Assembly (NCBI GenBank): GCA_002353295.1 | Contig: DEJG01000018.1 | Location: 1-34,396, forward strand | DNA from: Prevotella sp. UBA2754 | GTDB taxonomy: Bacteria; Bacteroidota; Bacteroidia; Bacteroidales; Bacteroidaceae | Reading direction: 5' to 3' | Length of the DNA: 34,396 nucleotides | Shown here: one piece after another, positions 17,547 through 26,328 of the stretch | How positions within the stretch are numbered: position 1 is the stretch's first letter | Layout: the number at the start of each line of letters is the position of its first letter | Made by a program: the position numbers and the translations under genes | Notes under the pieces: generated by a model | What the model was told of the DNA's origin: nothing | The model's input: only the letters and a program-made list of their open reading frames with translations | Databases searched by the model: none

Positions 17547-18563
17547 ATGAAAGATTTAGACTGGGGAAATCTGTCGTTCGGTTATATGAAAACCGACTAC
17601 AATGTACGCTGTTACTATCGTGATGGCAAATGGGGCGAAATAGAAGTTTGCTCCGACGAGTATCTGAAAATGCACATGGCTGCTACCTGTCTGCATTACG
17701 GACAGGAGGCTTTCGAAGGACTGAAGGCTTATCGCTGCAAGGATGGTAAGGTTCGCATTTTCCGCGTAGAGGAGAATGCTGCTCGCTTGCAGTCAACTTG
17801 TCGCGGTATTCTGATGCCGGAATTGCCAACAGAACTTTTCGTAGAAATGGTGAAGAAGGTGGTTCGTCTGAACCAGGAGTGGATTCCTACTTATGAGAGT
17901 GGAGCTACACTGTATATCCGTCCGTTACTCATCGGAACAAGTGCCCAGGTAGGTGTTCATCCCTCTAAGGAATATTGCTTCCTGATTTTCGTCACTCCCG
18001 TAGGTCCATATTTCAAAGGTGGATTCTCAAGCAACCCCTACGTGATTGTTCGCGACTACGACCGTTCGGCACCTCTGGGAACAGGTAAGTATAAGGTGGG
18101 TGGCAACTATGCTGCTTCGCTCTATGCCAACAACCTGGCTCACGAGAAGGGATATGCCTGCGAGTTCTATCTGGATGCCAAAGAGAAGAAATACATTGAC
18201 GAGTGCGGTGCTGCCAACTTCTTCGGTATTAAGAACAACACCTACGTCACTCCAAAGTCAACCTCTATCCTACCCTCTATCACCAATAAGTCGCTGATGC
18301 AGGTAGCAGAGGATTTAGGACTGAAGGTGGAACGCCGTCCTATTCCTGAAGAAGAATTGGAAACATTCGAAGAGGCAGGTGCTTGCGGAACAGCCGCTGT
18401 TATCTCGCCTATCTCATACATCGACGACCTGGAGACGGGCAAGCGCTACAACTTCGGCGAGAAACCAGGTCCTATCTCCAAAAAACTTTTCGACACCTTG
18501 CGCGGCATCCAATATGGTGAGATTGAAGACAAGCACGGTTGGACTACTGTCGTTATAGAGTAA
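17547..18563 (+). CDS. ilvE: Branched-chain amino acid aminotransferase (type II)
   Basis: The protein is 338 residues, the usual length for type II (BCAT-like) enzymes. A fold-type IV PLP domain shows GQEAFEGLKAYR near 52-63, YIRPLLIGT near 123-131 and the PLP lysine, probably K183, in KVGGNYA. CGTAAVISPI lies near the C-terminus. It transfers amino groups between glutamate and leucine, isoleucine or valine. It is the first gene of an operon with the DUF975 membrane protein and trmB, behind its own promoter. Confidence 0.95.
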   Translation: MKDLDWGNLSFGYMKTDYNVRCYYRDGKWGEIEVCSDEYLKMHMAATCLHYGQEAFEGLKAYRCKDGKVRIFRVEENAARLQSTCRGILMPELPTELFVEMVKKVVRLNQEWIPTYESGATLYIRPLLIGTSAQVGVHPSKEYCFLIFVTPVGPYFKGGFSSNPYVIVRDYDRSAPLGTGKYKVGGNYAASLYANNLAHEKGYACEFYLDAKEKKYIDECGAANFFGIKNNTYVTPKSTSILPSITNKSLMQVAEDLGLKVERRPIPEEELETFEEAGACGTAAVISPISYIDDLETGKRYNFGEKPGPISKKLFDTLRGIQYGEIEDKHGWTTVVIE

Positions 18564-18599
18564 AAGAAAGCAATATCAACTTTATAAAAACTTAGCTTT

Positions 18600-19208
18600 A
18601 TGGGTAAAAATCAATCTTACAAAAATCGCGCCCTTGCTTCATTGGAAGGCAAGTGGTCTAATGGTATCATTGCAACCATCATTTTCTTGCTGATTACCGG
18701 TTGCGTAGGTCAAGGAGCAACAACTGTCTTTGACGGTGTGACGGGTTATGGAATCTCTGGATTCTGGACTTTACTCTGTCTGCCTTTAGGATGGGGCTTC
18801 ACCATATTCTTCTTACGACTCATCCGCAACGAGGATATCGCATACGAGCGTCTGTTTGACGGATACAAAGACTTTATCCGTATCTTCTTGGCAGGATTCT
18901 TGGTAAACATCTGCATTGCCATCGGATTCATCTTGCTAATTGTTCCTGGCGTCATCCTGCTCTTGATGTTCTCACAGACTGAATACATTCTGAAAGACAA
19001 CAAGGAGATGAGCGCTGTCGATGCTATGAAGAAGAGTGCTGAGATGATGCAGGGACACAAGATGGAACTGTTCTGGCTATTGCTGAGCTTCATCGGTTGG
19101 TTCATTCTTGCCATCCTCACCTTCGGCTTCGGCGTTATTTTCCTGGAGCCTTACTTAGAAACAACAATGTCTCATTACTATGAGGATTTGAAAGCAGAGA
19201 ATGCATGA
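18600..19208 (+). CDS. DUF975-family membrane protein
   Basis: A 202-residue protein beginning MGKNQSYKNRALASLEGKW, which matches the DUF975 N-terminal pattern. Four to five hydrophobic segments follow (about 22-45, 52-72, 93-118 and 152-178), with a conserved-looking cytoplasmic stretch (SAVDAMKKSAEMMQGHK) before the last membrane helix. The function is unknown. It lies 36 bp after ilvE and overlaps the trmB start by ATGA, so it is likely co-translated with trmB. Confidence 0.82.
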   Translation: MGKNQSYKNRALASLEGKWSNGIIATIIFLLITGCVGQGATTVFDGVTGYGISGFWTLLCLPLGWGFTIFFLRLIRNEDIAYERLFDGYKDFIRIFLAGFLVNICIAIGFILLIVPGVILLLMFSQTEYILKDNKEMSAVDAMKKSAEMMQGHKMELFWLLLSFIGWFILAILTFGFGVIFLEPYLETTMSHYYEDLKAENA

Positions 19209-19975
19209 GTAAAGGAAAGCTGGCGAAATTCGCCGACATGGAAACTTACGAGAACGTGTTCCAGTACCCCTATTCGGTGGTGGAACACGTTCCGTTTGAG
19301 ATGCAAGGCCACTGGCACGAGCAGTATTTCAAGAACGACAATCCTATCGTACTGGAATTGGGATGTGGCAAAGGAGAATATACCGTTGGACTGGCGAAGC
19401 GCTATCCCGACATGAACTTCATCGGTGTGGACATCAAAGGTGCCCGCATGTGGACGGGTGCTACACAGGCTATTCAGGAGGGATTGAAGAATGTGGCATT
19501 TCTACGTACGAACATTGAGGTGATAGACCGTTTCTTCTCGCCTGGTGAGGTACAGGAGATTTGGTTGACATTCAGCGACCCCCAGATGAAGAACCCACGT
19601 AAGCGACTGACTTCTACGTACTTCATGAACCGCTATCGCCATTTCCTCATTGACGGGGGCATCATCCATCTGAAGACGGACTCCAACTTCCTCTTCACCT
19701 ATACTACTTATATGGTAGAGAAGAACCACCTGCCCTTGGACTTCCGCACCGAAAATCTGTATGGCAGTACGCACAGCGATCCTGTCGCTGCCAAAGCTGC
19801 CTCTATTCAGACATATTATGAACAGATGTGGATAGACAGAGGACTGGATATCCGTTATATGCTATTCCATCTGCCCCATGAAGGTGAATTGGTAGAACCG
19901 AATATAGAAATACCTTTAGACGATTATCGTTCCTATCGGCGTGATAAGCGCAGTTCTTTGGAAACCAGCAAATAA
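19205..19975 (+). CDS. trmB: tRNA (guanine(46)-N7)-methyltransferase
   Basis: This 256-residue class I methyltransferase has the SAM-binding ELGCGKGEYT at 51-60, an acidic loop FIGVDIKGARMW near 77-88, and the TrmB signature LTFSDPQMKNPRKR containing the catalytic aspartate. It methylates G46 in the tRNA variable loop. The start overlaps the DUF975 stop by ATGA. It ends just before a bidirectional terminator shared with the convergent glmM operon. Confidence 0.95.
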   Translation: MSKGKLAKFADMETYENVFQYPYSVVEHVPFEMQGHWHEQYFKNDNPIVLELGCGKGEYTVGLAKRYPDMNFIGVDIKGARMWTGATQAIQEGLKNVAFLRTNIEVIDRFFSPGEVQEIWLTFSDPQMKNPRKRLTSTYFMNRYRHFLIDGGIIHLKTDSNFLFTYTTYMVEKNHLPLDFRTENLYGSTHSDPVAAKAASIQTYYEQMWIDRGLDIRYMLFHLPHEGELVEPNIEIPLDDYRSYRRDKRSSLETSK

Positions 19976-19977
19976 AA

Positions 19978-20005
19978 AAAAGCTTCCTTTTTTGAGGAAG
20001 CTTTT
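19978..20005. terminator. Bidirectional intrinsic terminator between trmB and glmM
   Basis: An 11-bp perfect stem, AAAAGCTTCCT (19978-19988) and AGGAAGCTTTT (19995-20005), has a 6-nt loop and T-rich flanks on both strands. It sits 3 bp after trmB and 9 bp from the glmM stop, so it can end both convergent operons. Confidence 0.9.
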
Positions 20006-20013
20006 ATTTTATC

Positions 20014-21405
20014 TTATTGCATGTCGTAAACCACTTGCATCAGTTTCTTGCCTATAGCATCCGCCTCTTCCATCGTAGCGGCCTCGCTATACACACGGAT
20101 AATCGGTTCGGTATTCGACTTGCGAAGATGTACCCACTTGTCAGGGAAGTCAATCTTCACACCGTCAATATCGTTTACCTGAGCAGTAGCATCAGCAGCA
20201 AACATTTCCTTTACCTTCACCAAGATAGCATCCACATCCGTCTCGGGAGTCAGGTCAATACGGTTCTTGGCAATCTGATAGTCGGGGAAGGTAGCACGCA
20301 ATTCACTCACCTTGCAACCCTTTTCTGCCAGAGATGTCAAGAAGAGAGCTATACCCACCAAAGCATCACGACCATAGTGGCTCTCAGGATAAATCACTCC
20401 ACCATTACCCTCGCCACCGATAACGGCATGAACCTCTTTCATCTTCGTGGTGACATTCACCTCTCCAACAGCTGCAGCTGCATAAGTACCACCATATTTA
20501 TTGGTTACATCACGCAATGCACGTGTAGAGCTAAGGTTTGAGACGGTATTTCCAGGAGTCTTGGAAAGAACATAGTCTGCAACGCTAACCAGCGTGTATT
20601 CTTCACCAAACATTTTACCGTCTTCACAGATAAAGGCAAGACGATCAACGTCTGGATCAACTACAATACCTAAATCATACTTACCAGTCTTCATCTCGTC
20701 CATAATACCTTGGAGATTCTTCTCTAAGGGTTCTGGATTATGGGCAAAGTCACCATTGGGTTCACCATTCAAAATGGTATAATCCACTCCCAACTTATCG
20801 AAAAGCTTAGGAAGGATGATGCCTCCAACACTGTTAATGGTATCGACACAAACTTTGAATTGCGCCTTCTTGATAGCTTCCACATCAACCAGTTTCAGTT
20901 TCAGCACACTCTCAATATGACGGGCATCAAAAGTATTGTCCTGAATGTAAGAACCCAAACGATCTACATCTGCATATTCAAAATTCTCCCGTCCGGCAAT
21001 GGTCAACACGATAGCGCCATCAGCAGCAGAGAGGAATTCACCCTGCTCGTTCAGTAATTTCAGGGCATTCCACTGACGGGGATTGTGGGAAGCCGTAATG
21101 ATGATACCACCATCGGCACCACACATCTGTACAGCGAGTTCCGTAGTAGGAGTGGTAGCATAACCGATATCTATCACATCGTAGCCTACGCCCATCAGTG
21201 TTCCACATACCACATTCTTCACCATCTCTCCAGAGATACGGGCATCACGGCCTACTACAATTTTATTCGAGAAACTCTTCTTGTTACGACGAATAAACTG
21301 GGCATACGCCGACGTAAATTTCACAATGTCCAATGGGTTCAGGGTGTCACCAGGAGCCCCGCCGATAGTTCCACGAATACCGGAAATTGATTTAATAAGT
21401 GTCAT
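20014..21405 (-). CDS. glmM: Phosphoglucosamine mutase (phosphohexomutase family)
   Basis: A 463-residue alpha-D-phosphohexomutase. The phosphoserine loop TASHNP gives catalytic S106; the Mg-binding DPDVDRL and the sugar-binding loop GGEGNGG follow, and RKSNTEPIIRVYSEA is the C-terminal phosphate-binding loop. N-terminal ISGIRGTIGG is typical of the Bacteroidota GlmM. It interconverts glucosamine-6-P and glucosamine-1-P for UDP-GlcNAc and peptidoglycan. A phosphomannomutase activity cannot be excluded from sequence alone. It follows the lipoprotein gene by 11 bp and ends at the shared terminator. Confidence 0.9.
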   Translation of the reverse strand: MTLIKSISGIRGTIGGAPGDTLNPLDIVKFTSAYAQFIRRNKKSFSNKIVVGRDARISGEMVKNVVCGTLMGVGYDVIDIGYATTPTTELAVQMCGADGGIIITASHNPRQWNALKLLNEQGEFLSAADGAIVLTIAGRENFEYADVDRLGSYIQDNTFDARHIESVLKLKLVDVEAIKKAQFKVCVDTINSVGGIILPKLFDKLGVDYTILNGEPNGDFAHNPEPLEKNLQGIMDEMKTGKYDLGIVVDPDVDRLAFICEDGKMFGEEYTLVSVADYVLSKTPGNTVSNLSSTRALRDVTNKYGGTYAAAAVGEVNVTTKMKEVHAVIGGEGNGGVIYPESHYGRDALVGIALFLTSLAEKGCKVSELRATFPDYQIAKNRIDLTPETDVDAILVKVKEMFAADATAQVNDIDGVKIDFPDKWVHLRKSNTEPIIRVYSEAATMEEADAIGKKLMQVVYDMQ

Positions 21406-21416
21406 TGCTTTTGATA

Positions 21417-22082
21417 TTAGTTAACTCTTTCGTAAGTAATCTCGTAATAACAAGGGTAAACACTTGATGAAGCATCTACCGTTCCCTGTGAATGTGGAAC
21501 GATCAAGCGTACCTTGGCAATTTCTCCTTCATACCAACGACCAACGTTGACATAAGACAATGGTACTAACCATCCTGAAGGTACAGCGGCAGAACCATGG
21601 AAAGAACTCAAAGCTCCAGAAACAAAGGATGCCGAGAACGAAGAACCAATACGTTCAACCGTCATCTTGTCAGGTGCACTTGCATAATCGTATCTGGTAT
21701 TATTGACTACGACATAGAAAGGTATATCGTTTCTGACCAGTAACTTGTCTTCCTTGATATTATATTCCGAAAAACGAGTCAGAATCTCCAGGGACTCGCC
21801 ATCCTCTATCAACTCGCCACAGCCTTTACGGACAATCTGCATATAGACACCGCTTTTGTCCAGATAAACATACTCATTCTTATCGAGATCTGTTGTCTCA
21901 CCCTGGGATGTAAACTGTGTCTGACTGATGACCTTAATTCCGTTTTTACTGATATACCGGTTAATAGCATCACGCTCAGCTTCTTTTAAATCTGAATACG
22001 TTTCTCCATTCTTACAACTGCTAAAAACCAGTATTCCACAAAGCAATAGCAGCAGGCTATATGTTTTCTTCATTTTGTTCAA
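21417..22082 (-). CDS. DUF4827-like lipoprotein
   Basis: A 221-residue protein with a lipoprotein signal: basic MNKMKK, a hydrophobic core and the lipobox VFSSC, with lipidated C23. The mature part (ERDAINRYISKNGIKVI, then a beta-rich region with SGWLVPLSYV and AKVRLIVPHSQGT) resembles the DUF4827 family, whose fold recalls FKBP-type peptidyl-prolyl isomerases. It is probably anchored in the outer membrane or periplasmic leaflet. It has a candidate promoter of its own and is followed by glmM 11 bp downstream. The start could also be the ATG three codons later. Confidence 0.82.
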   Translation of the reverse strand: MNKMKKTYSLLLLLCGILVFSSCKNGETYSDLKEAERDAINRYISKNGIKVISQTQFTSQGETTDLDKNEYVYLDKSGVYMQIVRKGCGELIEDGESLEILTRFSEYNIKEDKLLVRNDIPFYVVVNNTRYDYASAPDKMTVERIGSSFSASFVSGALSSFHGSAAVPSGWLVPLSYVNVGRWYEGEIAKVRLIVPHSQGTVDASSSVYPCYYEITYERVN

Positions 22083-22099
22083 ACTATTGATTTCGGGGG

Positions 22100-22107
22100 C
22101 AAATTTA
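22100..22107 (-). promoter_or_regulatory. Candidate -7 box for the lipoprotein/glmM unit
   Basis: On the minus strand this reads TAAATTTG, an exact TAnnTTTG match 18 bp upstream of the ATG at 22082. The -33 region has only a TTG at somewhat long spacing. Confidence 0.5.
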
Positions 22108-22139
22108 CAAATAAATTACCAATTATCTGCAATATTAGG

Positions 22140-23174
22140 CTACTTTAACGTGTCTTCGAAATGAATAAATGCCTTCTTAACAATTTCAATAGCCTCATCC
22201 ATCGTGCATTGCAGCTTTCCACCGGAAGCATTCAGATGTCCTCCGCCATTGAAGAATTGCTCAGCCATCAGATTACATGGGAAATCATCGACAGAGCGTA
22301 AACTGACCCAGATTAAATGCTCGCGTTCTGTATCTTCACGTAACGAAATGCTCAGTTTCAAGCCTTTGATTTGCAATGGCATATTGACCAACCCTTCAGC
22401 ATCGCCCTTGATAAAATGGAAACGGTGCAAATCTTCTCGCGTCAAGGCATAGAACGCAGCATGACGTTGTTCGTCAACCACCATCTTGTGGCAGAGCACA
22501 TATCCTACCAAGCGCATTCGGTTTTCACTGTAATTATGATAAACGTTGCGGAATATCTTGTCTTTATCTATACGTTTAGTCAGTAACTGGCTGATAATAA
22601 AGAAAATCTCCGGTTCTGTGGAATTATAGGTAAAACCACCAGTATCAGTCATCATCCCACAATAAATGGGGATAGCAAAATGTTTTCCCAACTGGGGGAA
22701 CAGTCCCATCTGCCATACGATACGGAACACCAGTTCACAGGTTGACGACATCTCCGAATGGGAGAAAGTCAGCAAGGAGTCAACATTGGGATCCAAATGA
22801 TGATCAATCAGCACCTTTACGGCTGGGGAATTTTTCAAAGCCTCCTCCATCGCATCTGTACGAGAAAGCGTATTAAAGTCCAGACAGAAAACCAAATCGG
22901 CAATCTTCAGTACCGTATCCACATATTCTTTCCGCTTATCATAACGTACAATCTTCTCACGATTAGGCAACCACTTCAGATAGTCTGGGTATTGGTCAGG
23001 AGCCACCATCAAAGGTTCCTTGCCAAGCATCTTCAATGTCTCAGCCCAACCCAACATAGCTCCCAATGCGTCACCATCGGCATTCACGTGGCAACACAAT
23101 ACGATAGTTTCTGCGTTATCGATAAGGGAGCGCAGTTGGCTGCACTCCCCTTCGGTCATTATATTTTCCAGCAT
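22140..23174 (-). CDS. NrnA-like DHH-family phosphoesterase
   Basis: This 344-residue protein has the DHH-DHHA1 layout: HVNADGDALGA at 29-39 (metal ligands), IDHHLD with DHH at 124-126, DTGGF in the middle, and the DHHA1 substrate loop GGGHLNASGG near the C-terminus. These features match bacterial NrnA, an oligoribonuclease that also hydrolyses 3'-phosphoadenosine-5'-phosphate and linear dinucleotides. It starts immediately after the stop of the nucleotidyltransferase gene (TAAATG), so the two are co-transcribed. An alternative start lies five codons downstream. Confidence 0.9.
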   Translation of the reverse strand: MLENIMTEGECSQLRSLIDNAETIVLCCHVNADGDALGAMLGWAETLKMLGKEPLMVAPDQYPDYLKWLPNREKIVRYDKRKEYVDTVLKIADLVFCLDFNTLSRTDAMEEALKNSPAVKVLIDHHLDPNVDSLLTFSHSEMSSTCELVFRIVWQMGLFPQLGKHFAIPIYCGMMTDTGGFTYNSTEPEIFFIISQLLTKRIDKDKIFRNVYHNYSENRMRLVGYVLCHKMVVDEQRHAAFYALTREDLHRFHFIKGDAEGLVNMPLQIKGLKLSISLREDTEREHLIWVSLRSVDDFPCNLMAEQFFNGGGHLNASGGKLQCTMDEAIEIVKKAFIHFEDTLK

Positions 23175-24116
23175 TTAGAAAAGTTTATTTGGATAGACGC
23201 CTTCGTCTACCAATTTCTGAATACGCTTTACTGTATCCTCACGGTCGGCGGCATAAGTCACGCCAAACCATTTAGAAGTAGTATCAAGAACCTCTACTGT
23301 TGCAGTACGTTCGTTAATCAGTTTATTTACCATCAATGGAATGAAGAATTCAGCTTTCAGATTCTCCATATTCTTAGGATCACTCAAGAACTCCTTGAAG
23401 TAAGCCTCAGAATGTTCGAAGTAATCAGGCGTGAAGCCCCACATATTCATTGATACGGGCGTGTTATCATCAACAGCCACCCATTTGCCGTCTTCGTCTT
23501 TATAGCGGATAGCCTGATCAGCAGCACCTGCGTGCGAGCCGTCTTCAGCACAACGAACGATTTCGGTACGCTCCACGACAGTTGTCAGATGACCCTTGTC
23601 GTTCTTCGAGCAGATACCACGTGCCACCGTTCCGTTCTCGCTCAGCGTGTTACCTACGCGGAAACCAACCATAGCATACTGGTTCTTGGCACCCTCGGGC
23701 AGCGAACTCAAGTATTTGCCTATCACCATGAAGGCATCGCGATTGTAGAAGTCGTCGCAATTGATGACACAGAATGGTTCCTTGATGACGTCCTTACCCA
23801 TCAGCACGGCATGGTTGGTTCCCCAAGGCTTTACGCGTCCTTCCGGCACCTTAAAGCCCTCAGGCAATGCGTCAATACCTTGGAAACAGAGTTCGCAGGG
23901 GATGTGTCCCTCATACTTCGACAGAATCTGTGTACGGAACTGCTCCTCAAAGTCTTTACGGATCACCCATACGATTTTGCCAAAACCTGCCTGGATGGCA
24001 TCATAAATAGAATAGTCCATGATGGTCTCACCGTTGGGACCTAGTCCGTCCAACTGCTTCAAGCCACCATAGCGGCTTCCCATTCCTGCAGCTAAAAGAA
24101 ATAATGTTGGTTTCAT
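23175..24116 (-). CDS. Sugar-phosphate nucleotidyltransferase
   Basis: A 313-residue protein with an N-terminal NTP-transferase fold: LAAGMGSRYGGLKQ at 8-21 (nucleotide-binding loop), VINCDDFY (metal-binding aspartates) and VERTEIVR. It activates a sugar-1-phosphate with NTP, but the sugar and base cannot be told from sequence. It is not a typical RmlA, so it probably does not supply the dTDP-glucose used by the RmlB operon. It lies between the thrS repeat element and the NrnA-like gene, abutting the latter without a gap. Confidence 0.83.
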   Translation of the reverse strand: MKPTLFLLAAGMGSRYGGLKQLDGLGPNGETIMDYSIYDAIQAGFGKIVWVIRKDFEEQFRTQILSKYEGHIPCELCFQGIDALPEGFKVPEGRVKPWGTNHAVLMGKDVIKEPFCVINCDDFYNRDAFMVIGKYLSSLPEGAKNQYAMVGFRVGNTLSENGTVARGICSKNDKGHLTTVVERTEIVRCAEDGSHAGAADQAIRYKDEDGKWVAVDDNTPVSMNMWGFTPDYFEHSEAYFKEFLSDPKNMENLKAEFFIPLMVNKLINERTATVEVLDTTSKWFGVTYAADREDTVKRIQKLVDEGVYPNKLF

Positions 24117-24124
24117 ATAACTTC

Positions 24125-24225
24125 AATTTTTCAATTCTTCAATTCTTTTAGTCGAGCTTCGCTCTTTGTAAAAGCGACTTCGTCGATTACTTCAATCTTT
24201 CAATTCTTCAATTTTTCAATTCTTC
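24125..24225. repeat. Octamer tandem repeats flanking a double-hairpin core
   Basis: On the plus strand, three octamers of the form AATTYTTY (24125-24148) and four more (24194-24225) lie in the same orientation on either side of a 45-bp core. The core holds two perfect 4-bp hairpins with TTC loops: GAGC/GCTC (24154-24164) and CGAC/GTCG (24175-24185). The last octamer overlaps the thrS stop codon. The layout suggests a dispersed or slippage-prone element in the thrS to nucleotidyltransferase transcript. Confidence 0.75.
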
Positions 24226-26167
24226 AAAAATCTTTTGTCATCTCTGTCACTTCAGCATTGATATGGTCAATGAATTCCTGAATAGCCATCACCTTCTGTT
24301 CGCCACCGCCCTGTGGACGTACGGCAACGGTACCGTCAGCCATCTCTTTTTCACCGACAATAACCATATAAGGAATACGCTTCAACTCGTTGTCGCGAAT
24401 CTTACGTCCCAACTTCTCGTTACGAAGGTCGATGGTTGGACGAACACCACCCTGCTCAAACTTCTTGGCTACTTCCTTGGCGTAGTCGTTATACTTCTCT
24501 GACAGAGGCAGAATAGCCACCTGCTCAGGAGTCAGCCACAAGGGGAAGTGACCGCTGGTATGCTCAATCAGCACAGCGCAGAAACGCTCCAACGAACCGA
24601 AGGGAGCACGGTGAATCATCACAGGAGTCTTCTTCTGGTTATCCTCATCCGTATATTCCAACTGGAAGCGCTTAGGCAGGTTATAGTCCACCTGGATGGT
24701 ACCCAACTGCCAGCGACGACCGATAGCATCCTTGATCATGAAGTCGAGCTTAGGACCATAGAACGCAGCCTCGCCATATTCTACTTTGGCAGGCAGACCC
24801 TTCTCGCGACAGGCTTCTACGATGGCTGCCTCAGCCAGAGCCCAGTCTTCATCTGTTCCTACATACTTATCGTGGTCGTTAGGATCGCGCAGCGAAATCT
24901 GAGCCTCGAAGTTGAAACCGAAGGCTGTCAGCACGATACCGATGATATCCATTACATTGAGGAACTCCTGCTTCACCTGGTCAGGACGACAGAACAGGTG
25001 GGCATCATCCTGCGTGAACGAACGTACACGGGTCAGTCCGTGCAGCTCACCACTCTGTTCGTAACGGTAAACCGTACCGAACTCGGCAATACGCAGAGGC
25101 AGGTCACGGTATGAACGGGGCTTCCAAGCGAAGATCTCGCAGTGGTGAGGACAGTTCATAGGTTTCAGCATGTATTCCTCATCCTCCTCAGGAGTATGGA
25201 TAGGCTGGAACGAATCCTTGCCATAGTGAGCATAGTGACCGCTGGTGATATACAGATTCTTCGAACCGATATGCGGAGTGATTACTTCCTGATAGCCGAA
25301 ACGCTTCTGAACCTTACGCAGATGATCCTGCAGACGCAGGCGCAAGTCTGTGCCCTTTGGCAACCAAATGGGAAGACCCTTACCCACCTTGTCAGAGAAC
25401 ATGAAGAGTTCCATTTCCTTACCAATCTTACGATGGTCGCGCTTCTTGGCTTCCTCCAGCATCACAAGATACTCGTCGAGCATCTTCTTCTTGGGGAACG
25501 AGATACCATACAGACGCTGCATCTGCTCGCGACTGGCATCACCACGCCAGAAAGCACCGGCTACACTGGTCAGTTTGATAGCCTTAATAGCTCCTGTATT
25601 CATCAGGTGCGGACCACGACAAAGGTCTGTAAACGCTCCCTGCGTATAGGTTGTGATACTGCCGTCCTCCAAGTCCTGCTCAATATGTTCGCACTTATAG
25701 GTCTGACCGTCGGCAGCAAACTCTTTCAGGGCGTCTGCCTTAGCCACTTCCTTGCGAACCACGGGCTCTTTCTTAGAAGCCAGTTCACGCATTTTCTCTT
25801 CAATCTTGGGGAAGTCGCTCTCCTTGATGCTCTCGCCGTCCTTCAGCAATACATCATAGAAGAATCCATTCTCGATGGCTGGTCCGAAACCGAACTGGAT
25901 ACCAGGATACAGCTCCTGCAGCGCCTCAGCCAGCAGGTGGGCACTGGTGTGCCAGAATGTGTGTTTTCCCTCTTCGTCATCCCATTTATAGAGGGCAATC
26001 TTGGCATCCTCCATGATAGGGCGGTTGAGTTCTACTGTCTCGCCATTTACACCACACGACAACACGTCGCGAGCCAGAGCTGGTGAGATGCTCTCGGCAA
26101 TCTGAAGTCCAGTAACGCCCTGCTCATACGAGCGAACAGAACCGTCTGGAAAAGTAATGTTGATCAT
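24224..26167 (-). CDS. thrS: Threonyl-tRNA synthetase
   Basis: A 647-residue protein of normal length. The N-terminal TGS domain (residues 1-60) is followed by the editing domain with HTSAH at 73-77 and a later Cys/His pair. The class II catalytic core has MNCPHHCEIF with a zinc-ligand cysteine, YRYEQSGELHGLTRVRSFTQDDAH (motif 2) and HRAPFGSLERF (motif 3), then a C-terminal anticodon-binding domain. It has its own promoter at 26202-26232 and is followed by a structured repeat before the nucleotidyltransferase. Confidence 0.98.
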   Translation of the reverse strand: MINITFPDGSVRSYEQGVTGLQIAESISPALARDVLSCGVNGETVELNRPIMEDAKIALYKWDDEEGKHTFWHTSAHLLAEALQELYPGIQFGFGPAIENGFFYDVLLKDGESIKESDFPKIEEKMRELASKKEPVVRKEVAKADALKEFAADGQTYKCEHIEQDLEDGSITTYTQGAFTDLCRGPHLMNTGAIKAIKLTSVAGAFWRGDASREQMQRLYGISFPKKKMLDEYLVMLEEAKKRDHRKIGKEMELFMFSDKVGKGLPIWLPKGTDLRLRLQDHLRKVQKRFGYQEVITPHIGSKNLYITSGHYAHYGKDSFQPIHTPEEDEEYMLKPMNCPHHCEIFAWKPRSYRDLPLRIAEFGTVYRYEQSGELHGLTRVRSFTQDDAHLFCRPDQVKQEFLNVMDIIGIVLTAFGFNFEAQISLRDPNDHDKYVGTDEDWALAEAAIVEACREKGLPAKVEYGEAAFYGPKLDFMIKDAIGRRWQLGTIQVDYNLPKRFQLEYTDEDNQKKTPVMIHRAPFGSLERFCAVLIEHTSGHFPLWLTPEQVAILPLSEKYNDYAKEVAKKFEQGGVRPTIDLRNEKLGRKIRDNELKRIPYMVIVGEKEMADGTVAVRPQGGGEQKVMAIQEFIDHINAEVTEMTKDF

Positions 26168-26201
26168 ATCTACAATATATGTTTAAGTTTAAATCGTGTG
26201 C

Positions 26202-26232
26202 AAAGGTACTTCAAATCGGATGAATAACCAAA
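26202..26232 (-). promoter_or_regulatory. Bacteroidota-type promoter for thrS
   Basis: On the minus strand, TTTG (26232-26229) and, after 19 bp, TACCTTTG (26209-26202) match the -33/-7 consensus. The thrS ATG is at 26167. I see no T-box-like structure in the short leader. Confidence 0.7.
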
Positions 26233-26292
26233 TAAAAAAGGAAGAAAACGTTTTTTAACTACCAACAAATACGTGATGTTACAAAATTGATG

Positions 26293-26300
26293 TATATTTG
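26293..26300 (+). promoter_or_regulatory. Candidate -7 box for the secreted protein gene
   Basis: TATATTTG exactly matches TAnnTTTG, 28 bp before the ATG at 26329. No clear TTTG -33 element is present at the expected spacing. Confidence 0.5.
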
Positions 26301-26328
26301 CAAGCAAGAAACTAAATAATAACCGATT

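Noticed and set aside
24149..24193. Small RNA or riboswitch in the core of the octamer element
   Set aside because: The hairpins have only 4-bp stems with 3-nt loops and no known riboswitch or tRNA features, so I report it as a repeat only.
25142..26086. Long plus-strand open frame (314 codons) opposite thrS
   Set aside because: It is entirely antisense to a full-length, motif-complete threonyl-tRNA synthetase, has no recognisable domain, and arises from GC-rich third positions on the other strand. The same applies to 10334-10942, 22758-23453, 23532-24044 and 24548-25114.
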